From Rubrivivax sp. (GTDB lineage Bacteria > Pseudomonadota > Gammaproteobacteria > Burkholderiales > Burkholderiaceae_C): DNA of 53,587 nucleotides. A program made the translations under genes and the position numbers. The notes beneath the pieces are model-generated. The model worked only from the letters and a program-made list of their open reading frames with translations. It made no database searches and was not told the origin of the DNA. The DNA lies in assembly GCA_019635285.1 (NCBI GenBank), contig JAHBZS010000035.1, positions 1-53,587 on the forward strand, read 5' to 3'. Shown here in pieces: positions 16,653-24,126 of this stretch. The number at the start of each line of letters is the position of its first letter. Positions within the stretch are counted from its first letter, which is position 1.

Positions 16653-17591
16653 ATGGTGATCGAAAATTTCGATCAAACAAGCGCGGCCGGCGAAGCCCCG
16701 CCGCTGCGCCTGACGCTGCGCCAGCTGGGCGTCTTCGTGGCCACGGCGCGCGCGGGCAGCACCCGCGCCGCGGCCGAGCGCGTGGCGCGCTCGCAGTCGG
16801 CGGCCAGCAGTGCCCTGGCCGATCTGGAGGCCGCGCTGGGCGCGACGCTGTTCGACCGCGTCGGCCGCCGCCTGGTGCTCAACGAAAACGGCCGCGCGCT
16901 GCTGCCGCGGGCACAGGCGCTGCTCGAGCAGGCCGGCGAGCTGCAGGGCCTGCTGGCCGCCGCGCACGGCGCGCCGCTGCGCGCGGCGGCCAGCTTCACC
17001 ATCGGCGAATACCTGCTGCCGGCCATGGTCAGCCGCTGGGCGCGCGCGCGGCCGGACAGTCCGGTGCGGCTGCGCATCGGCAACACCGCCGACGTGCTGG
17101 CGGCGGTGGCCGATTTCGCCGTGGACGTGGGTTTCATCGAAGGCCCGCAGACGCACCCCGACCTGGCGATCCATCCGTGGCTGGAGGACGAACTGGTGAT
17201 CGTCGCCGCGGCGGGCCATGCGCTGGCGCGGGGCGTGGCCACGCCCCGGCAGCTGGCGGCGCAGACCTGGGTGCTGCGCGAGGTCGGCTCCGGCACGCGG
17301 CAGGTCACCGACGCCTGGCTGATGGGCCACCTGCCCCAGGTGAGCGTCGGCTACGAGCTAGGCAGCACCGAAGCCATCAAGCGGGTGGTCGCCGAAGGCG
17401 GCGGCCTGGCCTGCCTGTCGCGCCATGCGCTGGCCGGCGACGCGTCCGGCGATGCGCGGCTGTGTGTGCTGCGCACGCGGCTGCCCGCCGCGCGCCGCCG
17501 CCTGTCCGTCGTGCTGCATCGGGGCAAGCATCTGGGCGACGTGACGCGCGCCTTCCTGCGCCACTGCGGCGCCGATCCTGCCGCGCTGTGA
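16653..17591 (+). CDS. LysR-family transcriptional regulator
   Basis: A 312-residue LysR-type regulator. The N-terminal winged helix-turn-helix is clear (LTLRQLGVFVATARAGS, then RAAAERVARSQSAASSALADLEAALGATLFDR), followed by an effector domain with SFTIGEYLLPAMV, WLEDELVIVAAAGHALA and SIG-like LGSTEAIKRVVAEGGG. The gene is divergent from the SoeABC-like operon, with 69 bases between the starts, so it very likely controls that operon. The start ATG at 16653 is supported by the lack of other usable in-frame start codons before the HTH. Its first codons contain a 19-bp perfect palindrome, which suggests autoregulation. The effector is not known; a sulfur compound would fit the context. Confidence 0.9.
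   Translation: MVIENFDQTSAAGEAPPLRLTLRQLGVFVATARAGSTRAAAERVARSQSAASSALADLEAALGATLFDRVGRRLVLNENGRALLPRAQALLEQAGELQGLLAAAHGAPLRAAASFTIGEYLLPAMVSRWARARPDSPVRLRIGNTADVLAAVADFAVDVGFIEGPQTHPDLAIHPWLEDELVIVAAAGHALARGVATPRQLAAQTWVLREVGSGTRQVTDAWLMGHLPQVSVGYELGSTEAIKRVVAEGGGLACLSRHALAGDASGDARLCVLRTRLPAARRRLSVVLHRGKHLGDVTRAFLRHCGADPAAL
16657..16675. promoter_or_regulatory. 19-bp perfect palindrome, probable LysR operator
   Basis: The sequence tgatcgaaaatttcgatca reads the same on both strands around a central base. It contains the ATC-N9-GAT form of the LysR box (T-N11-A). It lies inside codons 2-8 of the LysR gene and 74-92 bases upstream of the divergent soeA-like start. It is among the few AT-rich spots in this GC-rich region, so chance formation is unlikely. 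Binding by the adjacent regulator is inferred. Confidence 0.7.
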
Positions 17592-17697
17592 TCGCCGTCC
17601 GCGCGGTGCGGGCGCGCTCGCGCTCGCGGCGATCAGGCCGGCGCTGACGCCTTGGCGGTGCGCGCCGCCGGCAGGGGGGGCTGCGCGCGATGCGGGC

Positions 17698-18522
17698 GTG
17701 CTGCGGCATGATGCGCGCTGCCCCCCGCCAGACAGGTCCGCCATCGAACTCGCCCCACCGCTCGCCTGGCCCGTGCTCGGCGCCAGCCTGGCCGTGGTGT
17801 TCGCTGCCGGCGTGGTGCGCGGCTTTGCCGGCTTCGGCTTCTCGGCGCTGTGTGTCGCCGGCCTGTCGCTGTTCCTGCCGCCGGCCCGCGTGGTGCCGCC
17901 GATCTTCGCGCTCGAGGTGCTGGCCAGCCTGGCGCTGCTGCGCGGCGCCGTCAGGGACGTGGACTGGCGCTGGCTCGGCTGGCTGGTGCTGGGCAACGCG
18001 CTGTGCATTCCGCTGGGCGTGGCGCTGCTCGCCTTCGTCAGCGAGACGCCGCTGCGCCTGCTGATCGGCGCGTTGCTGCTGCTGGCCGCGGCGCTGCTGC
18101 GCAGCGGCTGGAAGCTGGCGCTGGTACCGACGCGCGGCGTGCGCCTGTTCACCGGGCTGGTGTCGGGGCTGGTCAACGGCGTGGCCGCCATCGGCGGCAT
18201 CGCGGTGGCGGTGCTGCTCAGCAGCACCGCGCTGGCCCCGGCCGCCATGCGCGCCACGATGATCCTGCTGTTCCTGTTCACCGACCTGTATGCGCTGGCC
18301 TGGGCGGCGGTGCTGCCCGGCGACGCGGGCCAGGAGCTGCTGGGCCCGCGCACGCTGCAGCTGGCGCTGTGGCTGTCGCCGGCCATGCTGGCGGGCATCG
18401 GCTTCGGACAGCGCGCCTTCGCCGGCGTGTCGCCGGCCGCCTTCCGCCGCCAGGTGCTGAACCTGCTGATGCTGATCGCCGGCCTGAGCGTGGCGCGCGC
18501 CCTGTGGGCGCTGGGCGGGTGA
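17698..18522 (+). CDS. TauE/SafE family membrane exporter
   Basis: A 274-residue, eight-helix membrane protein of the TauE/SafE family, whose members export sulfite, sulfoacetate or other organic anions. Both halves show the family glycine-rich helices: VVFAAGVVRGFAGFGFSALCVAGLSL early and LFTGLVSGLVNGVAAIGGIAVAVLLSS in the second half. The only good start is GTG at 17698, since no ATG precedes the first helix. It lies 106 bases after the LysR gene in the same direction and next to the SoeABC-like operon, so sulfite export is the most natural role: sulfite that is not oxidised would leave the cell. That function is inference from context. Confidence 0.85.
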   Translation: MLRHDARCPPPDRSAIELAPPLAWPVLGASLAVVFAAGVVRGFAGFGFSALCVAGLSLFLPPARVVPPIFALEVLASLALLRGAVRDVDWRWLGWLVLGNALCIPLGVALLAFVSETPLRLLIGALLLLAAALLRSGWKLALVPTRGVRLFTGLVSGLVNGVAAIGGIAVAVLLSSTALAPAAMRATMILLFLFTDLYALAWAAVLPGDAGQELLGPRTLQLALWLSPAMLAGIGFGQRAFAGVSPAAFRRQVLNLLMLIAGLSVARALWALGG

Positions 18523-18541
18523 CGCGCGTCGGCCGCGCTGG

Positions 18542-19321
18542 CTAGAGCAGGCCGCTCATGCGTTGCGCGGCCGCGCGCAGCGCCGGCAGCCGGCGCTGGG
18601 CCTCGGCCAGCGACATGCGCGCGCTGGGCGCGTGCAGCGCGAGGGCGGCGCGCGTGCGTCCGCTCGCGTCGTGCACCGGCACGGCCACGGCGATGAGCCC
18701 GGCGATGAACTCCTCGCGGTCGTTGGAATGGCCCTGCGCGGCGATGGCCTCGCACTCCGCCTTCAGCCCCTTGGCACTGGTGATGGTGTGGCGCGTCATG
18801 CGCGTCAGCGACAGCTGAGCGATCAGCGCCTCGCGCTCGGCCGCGGCCATCGCGGCCAGGAACAGCTTGCCGCTGGCCGTGCAGTGCAGCGGCACGTGCG
18901 AGCCCACGTCCAGCGTCAGCCGCAGCGGCCACTGCGCCTCGACGCGGTCGATGTACAGCACCTGCGCGCCGTCCAGCGTGGTGAGGTTGCAGGTCTCGCC
19001 GACCTGCGTCACCAGCGTGGCCAGCACCTCGTGGCGCAGGCCGCGCACCACGCCGTGGTTCAGCGTGTCGAAGGCCAGCTTGCGCAGCGCCGGGCCGACG
19101 GCGAAGCCGCGTTCGTCGATGTCGCGCGCTAGGAAGCCGCCATCCAGCAACTGCGCGCACAGCCGGTGCGTGGTCACCTTGGGCAGGCCCAGGCGCACGG
19201 ACAGCTCGGCCAGCGACAGCGCGCGCCCTTCCTGCGCCAGCAGCGACAGCAGGCGCAGGCTGCGCCCGGCCGACGAACTCGGGGCGACCAGGGCGTCGCG
19301 GTCACTGGGCGTGCGCGGCAT
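18542..19321 (-). CDS. IclR-family transcriptional regulator
   Basis: A 259-residue IclR-type regulator with an N-terminal winged helix (LSLAELSVRLGLPKVTTHRLCAQLLDGGFLARD) and a C-terminal GAF-like effector domain (CNLTTLDGAQVLYIDRVEAQ, VPLHCTASGKLFLAAM, SNDREEFIAGLIAVAVPV). It is divergent from the GMC oxidoreductase/TRAP transporter cluster, separated by 101 bases that contain a 17-bp palindrome overlapping a likely promoter. The simplest model is control of that cluster in response to its substrate, as for many catabolic IclR proteins. Whether it activates or represses is not visible. Confidence 0.9.
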   Translation of the reverse strand: MPRTPSDRDALVAPSSSAGRSLRLLSLLAQEGRALSLAELSVRLGLPKVTTHRLCAQLLDGGFLARDIDERGFAVGPALRKLAFDTLNHGVVRGLRHEVLATLVTQVGETCNLTTLDGAQVLYIDRVEAQWPLRLTLDVGSHVPLHCTASGKLFLAAMAAAEREALIAQLSLTRMTRHTITSAKGLKAECEAIAAQGHSNDREEFIAGLIAVAVPVHDASGRTRAALALHAPSARMSLAEAQRRLPALRAAAQRMSGLL

Positions 19322-19343
19322 CGACTAGGGTAAACGTTGCAAA

Positions 19344-19360
19344 CGGAACATTGTGTTCCG
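19344..19360. promoter_or_regulatory. Palindrome cggaaca-ttg-tgttccg, probable IclR operator
   Basis: A perfect inverted repeat of 7 bp with a 3-bp spacer, in the gap between the divergent IclR gene and the GMC oxidoreductase gene. The GGAAC/GTTCC half-sites resemble those reported for IclR-family operators. It overlaps the proposed -35 element of the rightward promoter, which suits repression. Binding is inferred, not shown. Confidence 0.65.
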
Positions 19361-19379
19361 AAAACCACTGACCTAGCAT
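19351..19379 (+). promoter_or_regulatory. Candidate sigma-70 promoter for the GMC/TRAP cluster
   Basis: TTGTGT (19351-19356) and TAGCAT (19374-19379) are separated by exactly 17 bases and lie 44 bases before the GMC oxidoreductase start. The match to consensus is partial, and the call rests on spacing, the local AT-richness and overlap with the palindrome. Confidence 0.35.
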
Positions 19380-19422
19380 CCGCAGAAAACCGGATCGAAT
19401 CGTTCCGGTCCGGGCACGAGGC

Positions 19423-21045
19423 ATGACGCAGGAGTTCGACTACATCGTCGTCGGGGCAGGGTCCGCAGGCTGCGTGCTGGCCGCGCGCCTGAGCGAGGAC
19501 CCGGCCACGCGCGTGCTGTTGCTGGAGGCCGGGCCGCCCGACCGCTCGCTGTGGATCCACCTGCCCATCGGCTACGGCAAGACGATGTGGAGCCCCACCT
19601 ACAACTGGTGCTTCCAGACCGACCCCGACCCCCACATGAACGGCCGCAGGATCTACTGGCCGCGCGGCAAGACGCTGGGCGGGTGCAGCTCGATCAACGG
19701 CCTGATCTACATCCGCGGCCAGCGCGAGGATTTCGACCACTGGGCGGCGCTGGGCAATGCCGGCTGGGGCTACGACGAGGTGCTGCCGTACTTCATCAAG
19801 TCCGAGGGCAACCAGCGCGGCGCCATCCCGCTGCACGGCGGCGACGGCCCGCTGAAGGTGTCGGACATCGGCGCGCGGCACGCGCTGATCGAGGCCTTCA
19901 TCGACGGCGCCCAGCAGATCGGCGTGCCACGCACCGATGACTTCAACGGCGCGCGGCAGGAAGGCGCGGGCTACTTCCAGCTCAACACCTGGAAGGGCTG
20001 GCGCTGCAGCACGGCCAAGGCCTATCTGGCACCGGCGCGGCGGCGCGGCAACCTGCAGGTGGAGACCGGGGCCCTGGCCTCGGGCGTCGACTTCGACGGC
20101 GCGCGCGCCAGCGGCGTGCGCTACCGCCAGGGCGGGGTGATGAAGTCCGCGCGCGCCCGGGCCGAGGTGCTGCTGGCGGCCGGCGCCATCCAGTCGCCGC
20201 AGCTGCTGCAGCTGTCGGGCATCGGCCCCGAAGCGCTGCTGCGCGAGCACGGCATCACGCCGCGGCACGTGCTGCCCGGCGTCGGCGAGAACCTGCAGGA
20301 CCACCTGCAGATGCGGCTGATCTTCGAATGCACCCAGCCCATCACCACCAACGACCAGCTCAACTCGTGGCTGGGCCAGCTGAAGCTGGGCTTGCAGTGG
20401 CTGCTGTTCCGCAGCGGGCCGCTGGCGGTGGGCATCAACCAGGGCGGCTGCTTCATGCGCGCGCTGCACGACGCGGCCGGCCGGCCGGTGGCGGCCACGC
20501 CGGACATCCAGTTCCACGTGGCCACGCTGTCGGCCGACATGGCCGGCGGCAAGGTGCATCCGTTCTCCGGCTTCACGCTGTCGGTGTGCCAGCTGCGGCC
20601 CGAATCGCGCGGCCACATCCGCATCCGCAGCACCGACCCCGGCGTGCCGCCGTCGATGCAGCCCAACTACCTGTCCACCGAGCTGGACCGGCGCACCGCG
20701 GTGGCGGCGGTGAAGGCGGCGCGCGCCATCGCCGCGGCGCCGGCGATGCGGCCCTACGTGAAGCGCGAGGTCAAGCCTGGCCCCGAGGCCGGTGACGATG
20801 CCGCGCTGCTGGACTACTGCCGCAACCAGGGCGCCACGATCTTCCATCCGTCGGGCACCTGCCGCATGGGCCGCGATGCGCTGGCGGTGGTCGACGAGCG
20901 CCTGCGCGTGCATGGCGTGCCCGGCTTGCGCGTCATCGACTGTTCGGCGATGCCGACGCTGGTGTCGGGCAACACCAATGCGGCGGCGGTGATGATGGCC
21001 GAGAAGGCCGCCGACATGATCCGGCAGGACGCGCGCAGGCACTGA
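19423..21045 (+). CDS. GMC-family FAD oxidoreductase (choline/alcohol dehydrogenase type)
   Basis: A 540-residue glucose-methanol-choline oxidoreductase. The N-terminal FAD-binding fold is plain (DYIVVGAGSAGCVLAARLSED, residues 6-26, with VLLLEAG after it). The GMC signatures are PRGKTLGGCSSINGLIYIRG and the second signature GAIQSPQLLQLSGIG. The C-terminal active-site region HPSGTCRMG with DCSAMPTLVSGNTNAAAVMMAEKAADMI is complete. Such enzymes oxidise alcohols to aldehydes with FAD; this branch resembles choline and aliphatic alcohol dehydrogenases. No export signal is seen. The TRAP transporter genes follow at once, so its substrate is probably what that transporter imports. Confidence 0.92.
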   Translation: MTQEFDYIVVGAGSAGCVLAARLSEDPATRVLLLEAGPPDRSLWIHLPIGYGKTMWSPTYNWCFQTDPDPHMNGRRIYWPRGKTLGGCSSINGLIYIRGQREDFDHWAALGNAGWGYDEVLPYFIKSEGNQRGAIPLHGGDGPLKVSDIGARHALIEAFIDGAQQIGVPRTDDFNGARQEGAGYFQLNTWKGWRCSTAKAYLAPARRRGNLQVETGALASGVDFDGARASGVRYRQGGVMKSARARAEVLLAAGAIQSPQLLQLSGIGPEALLREHGITPRHVLPGVGENLQDHLQMRLIFECTQPITTNDQLNSWLGQLKLGLQWLLFRSGPLAVGINQGGCFMRALHDAAGRPVAATPDIQFHVATLSADMAGGKVHPFSGFTLSVCQLRPESRGHIRIRSTDPGVPPSMQPNYLSTELDRRTAVAAVKAARAIAAAPAMRPYVKREVKPGPEAGDDAALLDYCRNQGATIFHPSGTCRMGRDALAVVDERLRVHGVPGLRVIDCSAMPTLVSGNTNAAAVMMAEKAADMIRQDARRH

Positions 21046-21110
21046 CGGTGTTCCCAGGGCGGGGCTCGCGGGCTCCGGGTTTCAACAGGCAAGCAGCAAG
21101 GAGACGCAGC

Positions 21111-22232
21111 ATGAGACAAGCAGACAACCCGAACCGGCGCCGCGCGCTGGGCGCAGGCGTGGCCGCGGCCGGTGCGCTGGTGGCCGCACCGGCCATCGCC
21201 CAGGCGGTGACGCGGCTGAAGATCCAGACCGCGGTGCCCAGCTCGAGCATCTACTTCGACCTGATGAAGCGCATGGCCGAGCGCGTGGACAAGATGTCCA
21301 ACGGCCGGCTGAAGATGGAGATGCTGCCCGACGGCGCGGTGGTCGCGGCCTTCGAGATTGCCGACGCGGTGGACAAGGGCGTGGTCGACGGCGGTTATGC
21401 GTGGACGCACTACTGGTCGGGCAAGAACACGGCCGCGGGCCTGTTCTCCAACCCTGCGGCCGGCGGCGGCACCGGCATGGACCAGCTGTCGCACGTGGCC
21501 TGGCTGTACCAGGGCGGCGGCTATGCGCTGTTCAAGAAGTTCTATGCCGACGTGCTGAAGCTCAACGTCGAGCCCTTCATGGTGCAGCCGATGGGGCCGG
21601 ACCCGCTGGGCTGGTTCAAGGCGCCGATCAATTCGCTGGACGACATGCGCAAGCTGAAGTACCGCGCGCCGCCGGGGCTGGTGGGCGAGATCTTCAAGGA
21701 GATGGGCATCAACGCCGTGGCCATGCCCGGTGGCGAGATCGTGCCGGCGGCGCAGCGCGGCGTGCTCGATGCGGCCGAATGGATCGGCCCGGCCGACGAC
21801 ATGGCGCTGGGCTTCCAGAACGTGTTCAAACACTACTACCTGCAGGGCCTGCACCAGTCCACCGACGTGGCCGAGCTGATCCTCAACAAGGCGGCGTGGA
21901 ACAAGCTGCCCGCCGACCTGAAGGCCATCGTCGAGGACGCGGCCATGTCGTCGATGACCGAGACCTACACCTTCAACGTCTACCGCAACGCGCTGGCCGT
22001 GGAAAAGCTCAAGACCGAGCACAAGGTGGCGATCCACGACACTCCGCGCGACATCTTCCCCGCGTTCATCAAGGCCACCAACGTGGTCTACGAGCGCGAG
22101 GCCGGCAAGAACCCCTTCTTCAAGGAAGTGCTGGAGTCGCAGCGCAGCTTCGCCAAGCTGGTGGTGCCGTACTGGAACAAGATCAACGGCCTGTACTACA
22201 ACCTCGGCATCGATTCGCCCAACGCCAAGTGA
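21111..22232 (+). CDS. dctP: TRAP transporter substrate-binding protein (DctP family)
   Basis: A 373-residue periplasmic binding protein of a TRAP (tripartite ATP-independent) transporter. The N-terminus has a twin-arginine-like signal (NPNRRRALGAGVAAAGALVA, then APAIAQA), so export by Tat is possible. The mature part has the DctP fold with MAERVDKMSNGRLKMEMLP, a tryptophan-rich segment YAWTHYWSGKN and KYRAPPGLVGEIFKEMG carrying the conserved arginine that grips the carboxylate. The pattern is closest to the subgroup that binds 2-oxo acids and related carboxylates. AAGGAG lies before the ATG at 21111, which settles the start. It is followed by the small and large permeases with overlaps of four bases. 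Confidence 0.9.
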   Translation: MRQADNPNRRRALGAGVAAAGALVAAPAIAQAVTRLKIQTAVPSSSIYFDLMKRMAERVDKMSNGRLKMEMLPDGAVVAAFEIADAVDKGVVDGGYAWTHYWSGKNTAAGLFSNPAAGGGTGMDQLSHVAWLYQGGGYALFKKFYADVLKLNVEPFMVQPMGPDPLGWFKAPINSLDDMRKLKYRAPPGLVGEIFKEMGINAVAMPGGEIVPAAQRGVLDAAEWIGPADDMALGFQNVFKHYYLQGLHQSTDVAELILNKAAWNKLPADLKAIVEDAAMSSMTETYTFNVYRNALAVEKLKTEHKVAIHDTPRDIFPAFIKATNVVYEREAGKNPFFKEVLESQRSFAKLVVPYWNKINGLYYNLGIDSPNAK

Positions 22233-22786
22233 ACGCCGCCGATTCGCCGCTGGCGCTGCTGGCGCGCCGCCTCGACCGCATCGCCATCGGGTCGGGGCGG
22301 CTCGCCGCCTGGCTGATCTTGCCGATGGTGCTGTCGCTGTGCTACGAGGTGGTGTCGCGCTACGTCTTCAACGCGCCCACGGAGTGGGCCTACGACATGA
22401 CCTTCATGCTCTACGGCAGCTTCTTCATGCTGGGCGCGGCGTTCACGCTGCAGCGCCGCGGCCACGTGCGCACCGATTCGTTCTACGCGGACTGGTCGCC
22501 GCGGCGCCAGGCGGGGGTGGACCTGGCCTGCTACCTGCTGATGCTGCTGCCCTTTGCCGGCGTGTTCCTGTTCGTCGGCTGGGGCTACTTCGTCAAGGCC
22601 TGGGTGACCCACGAGACCTTCGTCAGCAGCTCGTGGCAGCCGATCACCTGGCCCTTCAAGCTGATGATGCCGCTGACCGGGCTGCTGCTGCTGATCCAGG
22701 GCTTCAGCGAATGCCTGAAGTGCCTGTATGCCATCCGCTTCGGCCAGTGGCCGGATGTGCGCACCCCCAGCGAGGCCACGGCATGA
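22229..22786 (+). CDS. dctQ: TRAP transporter small permease (DctQ)
   Basis: A 185-residue membrane protein with four hydrophobic helices, the small permease of a TRAP transporter. Family features are the first-helix stretch LSLCYEVVSRYVFNAPTEWAYDM and the basic loop RRGHVRTDSFYADWSPRRQ. It starts with GTG at 22229, overlapping the stop of the binding protein gene (GTGA), and ends overlapping the large permease gene (ATGA). It links the binding protein with the large permease in the inner membrane. Confidence 0.88.
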   Translation: MNAADSPLALLARRLDRIAIGSGRLAAWLILPMVLSLCYEVVSRYVFNAPTEWAYDMTFMLYGSFFMLGAAFTLQRRGHVRTDSFYADWSPRRQAGVDLACYLLMLLPFAGVFLFVGWGYFVKAWVTHETFVSSSWQPITWPFKLMMPLTGLLLLIQGFSECLKCLYAIRFGQWPDVRTPSEATA

Positions 22787-24093
22787 GCAACGAAGTGCTG
22801 GGCCTGGTGGCACTGGGCGTGCTCTTCGCCGTCATCTTGGTCGGCTTCCCGATCGCCTTCACGCTGGGGGCGGTGGCGCTGGCCACCGGCTTCATCGCGC
22901 TGGGGCCGGTGGTCTTCGACCTGGCCGTCCTGCAGACCTATTCGGTGATGAAGGACACCGTGCTCGCGGCGATTCCCTTCTTCCTGTTCATGGGCTTCCT
23001 GCTCGAGCAGTCGGGCATCATGGAGCGGCTGTTCAACGGCATCCAGCAATTGCTGGCGCGGCTCAACGGCTCGCTGTACCTGGCGGTGCTGATCACCGCC
23101 ACCATCTTCGCCGCGGCCACCGGCATCGTCGGCAGCTCGGTCACGCTGCTGGGCGTGATGGCCGGGCCGTCGATGATCAAGAGCGGCTACGACGCCAAGA
23201 TGTCGGCCGGCGCCATCACCGCCGGCGGCACGCTGGGCATCCTGATCCCGCCGTCGGTGATGCTCATCGTCATGGGCCCGGTGGTCGGCGTGCCGGCCAC
23301 CGACCTGTTTGCCGCGGCGGTGCTGCCGGGGCTGCTGCTGTCGGGCATCTTCATCGCCTGGACCTTGCTGCGCTGCTGGCACAACCCGGCGCTGGGCCCG
23401 GCGCTGCCCGAGGAGATGCGGCCCAAGTCGCTGGGCCCGGTGATCCGCGACCTGGTGATCGGCGTGATGCCGGTGATCGCCGTCATCCTGTCGACGCTGG
23501 GCGTGATCCTGGCCGGCATCGCCACGCCCACCGATGCCGGGGCGGTGGGCGCGGCGGCGACCTTCGTGCTCACCGTCGCCTCGCGGCGCATGACGCTGGC
23601 CAAGATCCGCACCGCCGCGGTGGCGACGCTGGAGGTGTCGAGCATGATCCTGCTGCTGGTGACGGCCTCCAACCTGTTCGGCGCGGTGTTCTCGCGGCTG
23701 GGCAGCGCCGACTACCTGGCGCAGATGCTCATCGGCCTGGCGCTGCCGCCGATGGTCATGCTCGTGGTCATCCTGGCGCTGGTGTTCGTGCTGGGCTGGC
23801 CGCTGGAATGGGTGCCGATCGTGCTGATCGTCATTCCCATCGTGCTGCCCATCGTGCAGGCCGCGGGCATCGACCTGATCTGGTTCTGCACGCTGGTGGC
23901 CGTGACCTTGCAGACCGCCTGGCTGTCGCCGCCGGTGGCCTTGTCGGCCTACTTCCTGAAGGGCGTGGTGCCGCAGTGGGAGCTGAAGGACATCTACGCC
24001 GGCATGGTGCAGTTCATGATCCTGCAGCTGGTGGCCGTGGGCCTGCTGCTGATCTTCCCGAAGCTGGCGACGTGGCTGCCGACCTTGAACTGA
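22783..24093 (+). CDS. dctM: TRAP transporter large permease (DctM)
   Basis: A 436-residue permease with about twelve membrane helices that carries the substrate with sodium ions. Signature segments are GFPIAFTLGAVALATGFIALG near the start, AIPFFLFMGFLLEQSGIMERLF, the conserved GTLGILIPPSVMLIVMG, ATPTDAGAVGAAATF and the C-terminal TAWLSPPVALSAYFLKG. Translation is coupled to the small permease gene by ATGA at 22783-22786. Completes a normal P-Q-M set. Confidence 0.92.
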   Translation: MSNEVLGLVALGVLFAVILVGFPIAFTLGAVALATGFIALGPVVFDLAVLQTYSVMKDTVLAAIPFFLFMGFLLEQSGIMERLFNGIQQLLARLNGSLYLAVLITATIFAAATGIVGSSVTLLGVMAGPSMIKSGYDAKMSAGAITAGGTLGILIPPSVMLIVMGPVVGVPATDLFAAAVLPGLLLSGIFIAWTLLRCWHNPALGPALPEEMRPKSLGPVIRDLVIGVMPVIAVILSTLGVILAGIATPTDAGAVGAAATFVLTVASRRMTLAKIRTAAVATLEVSSMILLLVTASNLFGAVFSRLGSADYLAQMLIGLALPPMVMLVVILALVFVLGWPLEWVPIVLIVIPIVLPIVQAAGIDLIWFCTLVAVTLQTAWLSPPVALSAYFLKGVVPQWELKDIYAGMVQFMILQLVAVGLLLIFPKLATWLPTLN

Positions 24094-24126
24094 GGCGCGC
24101 GCCGGTCCGCTAGGATCGACGCCACC

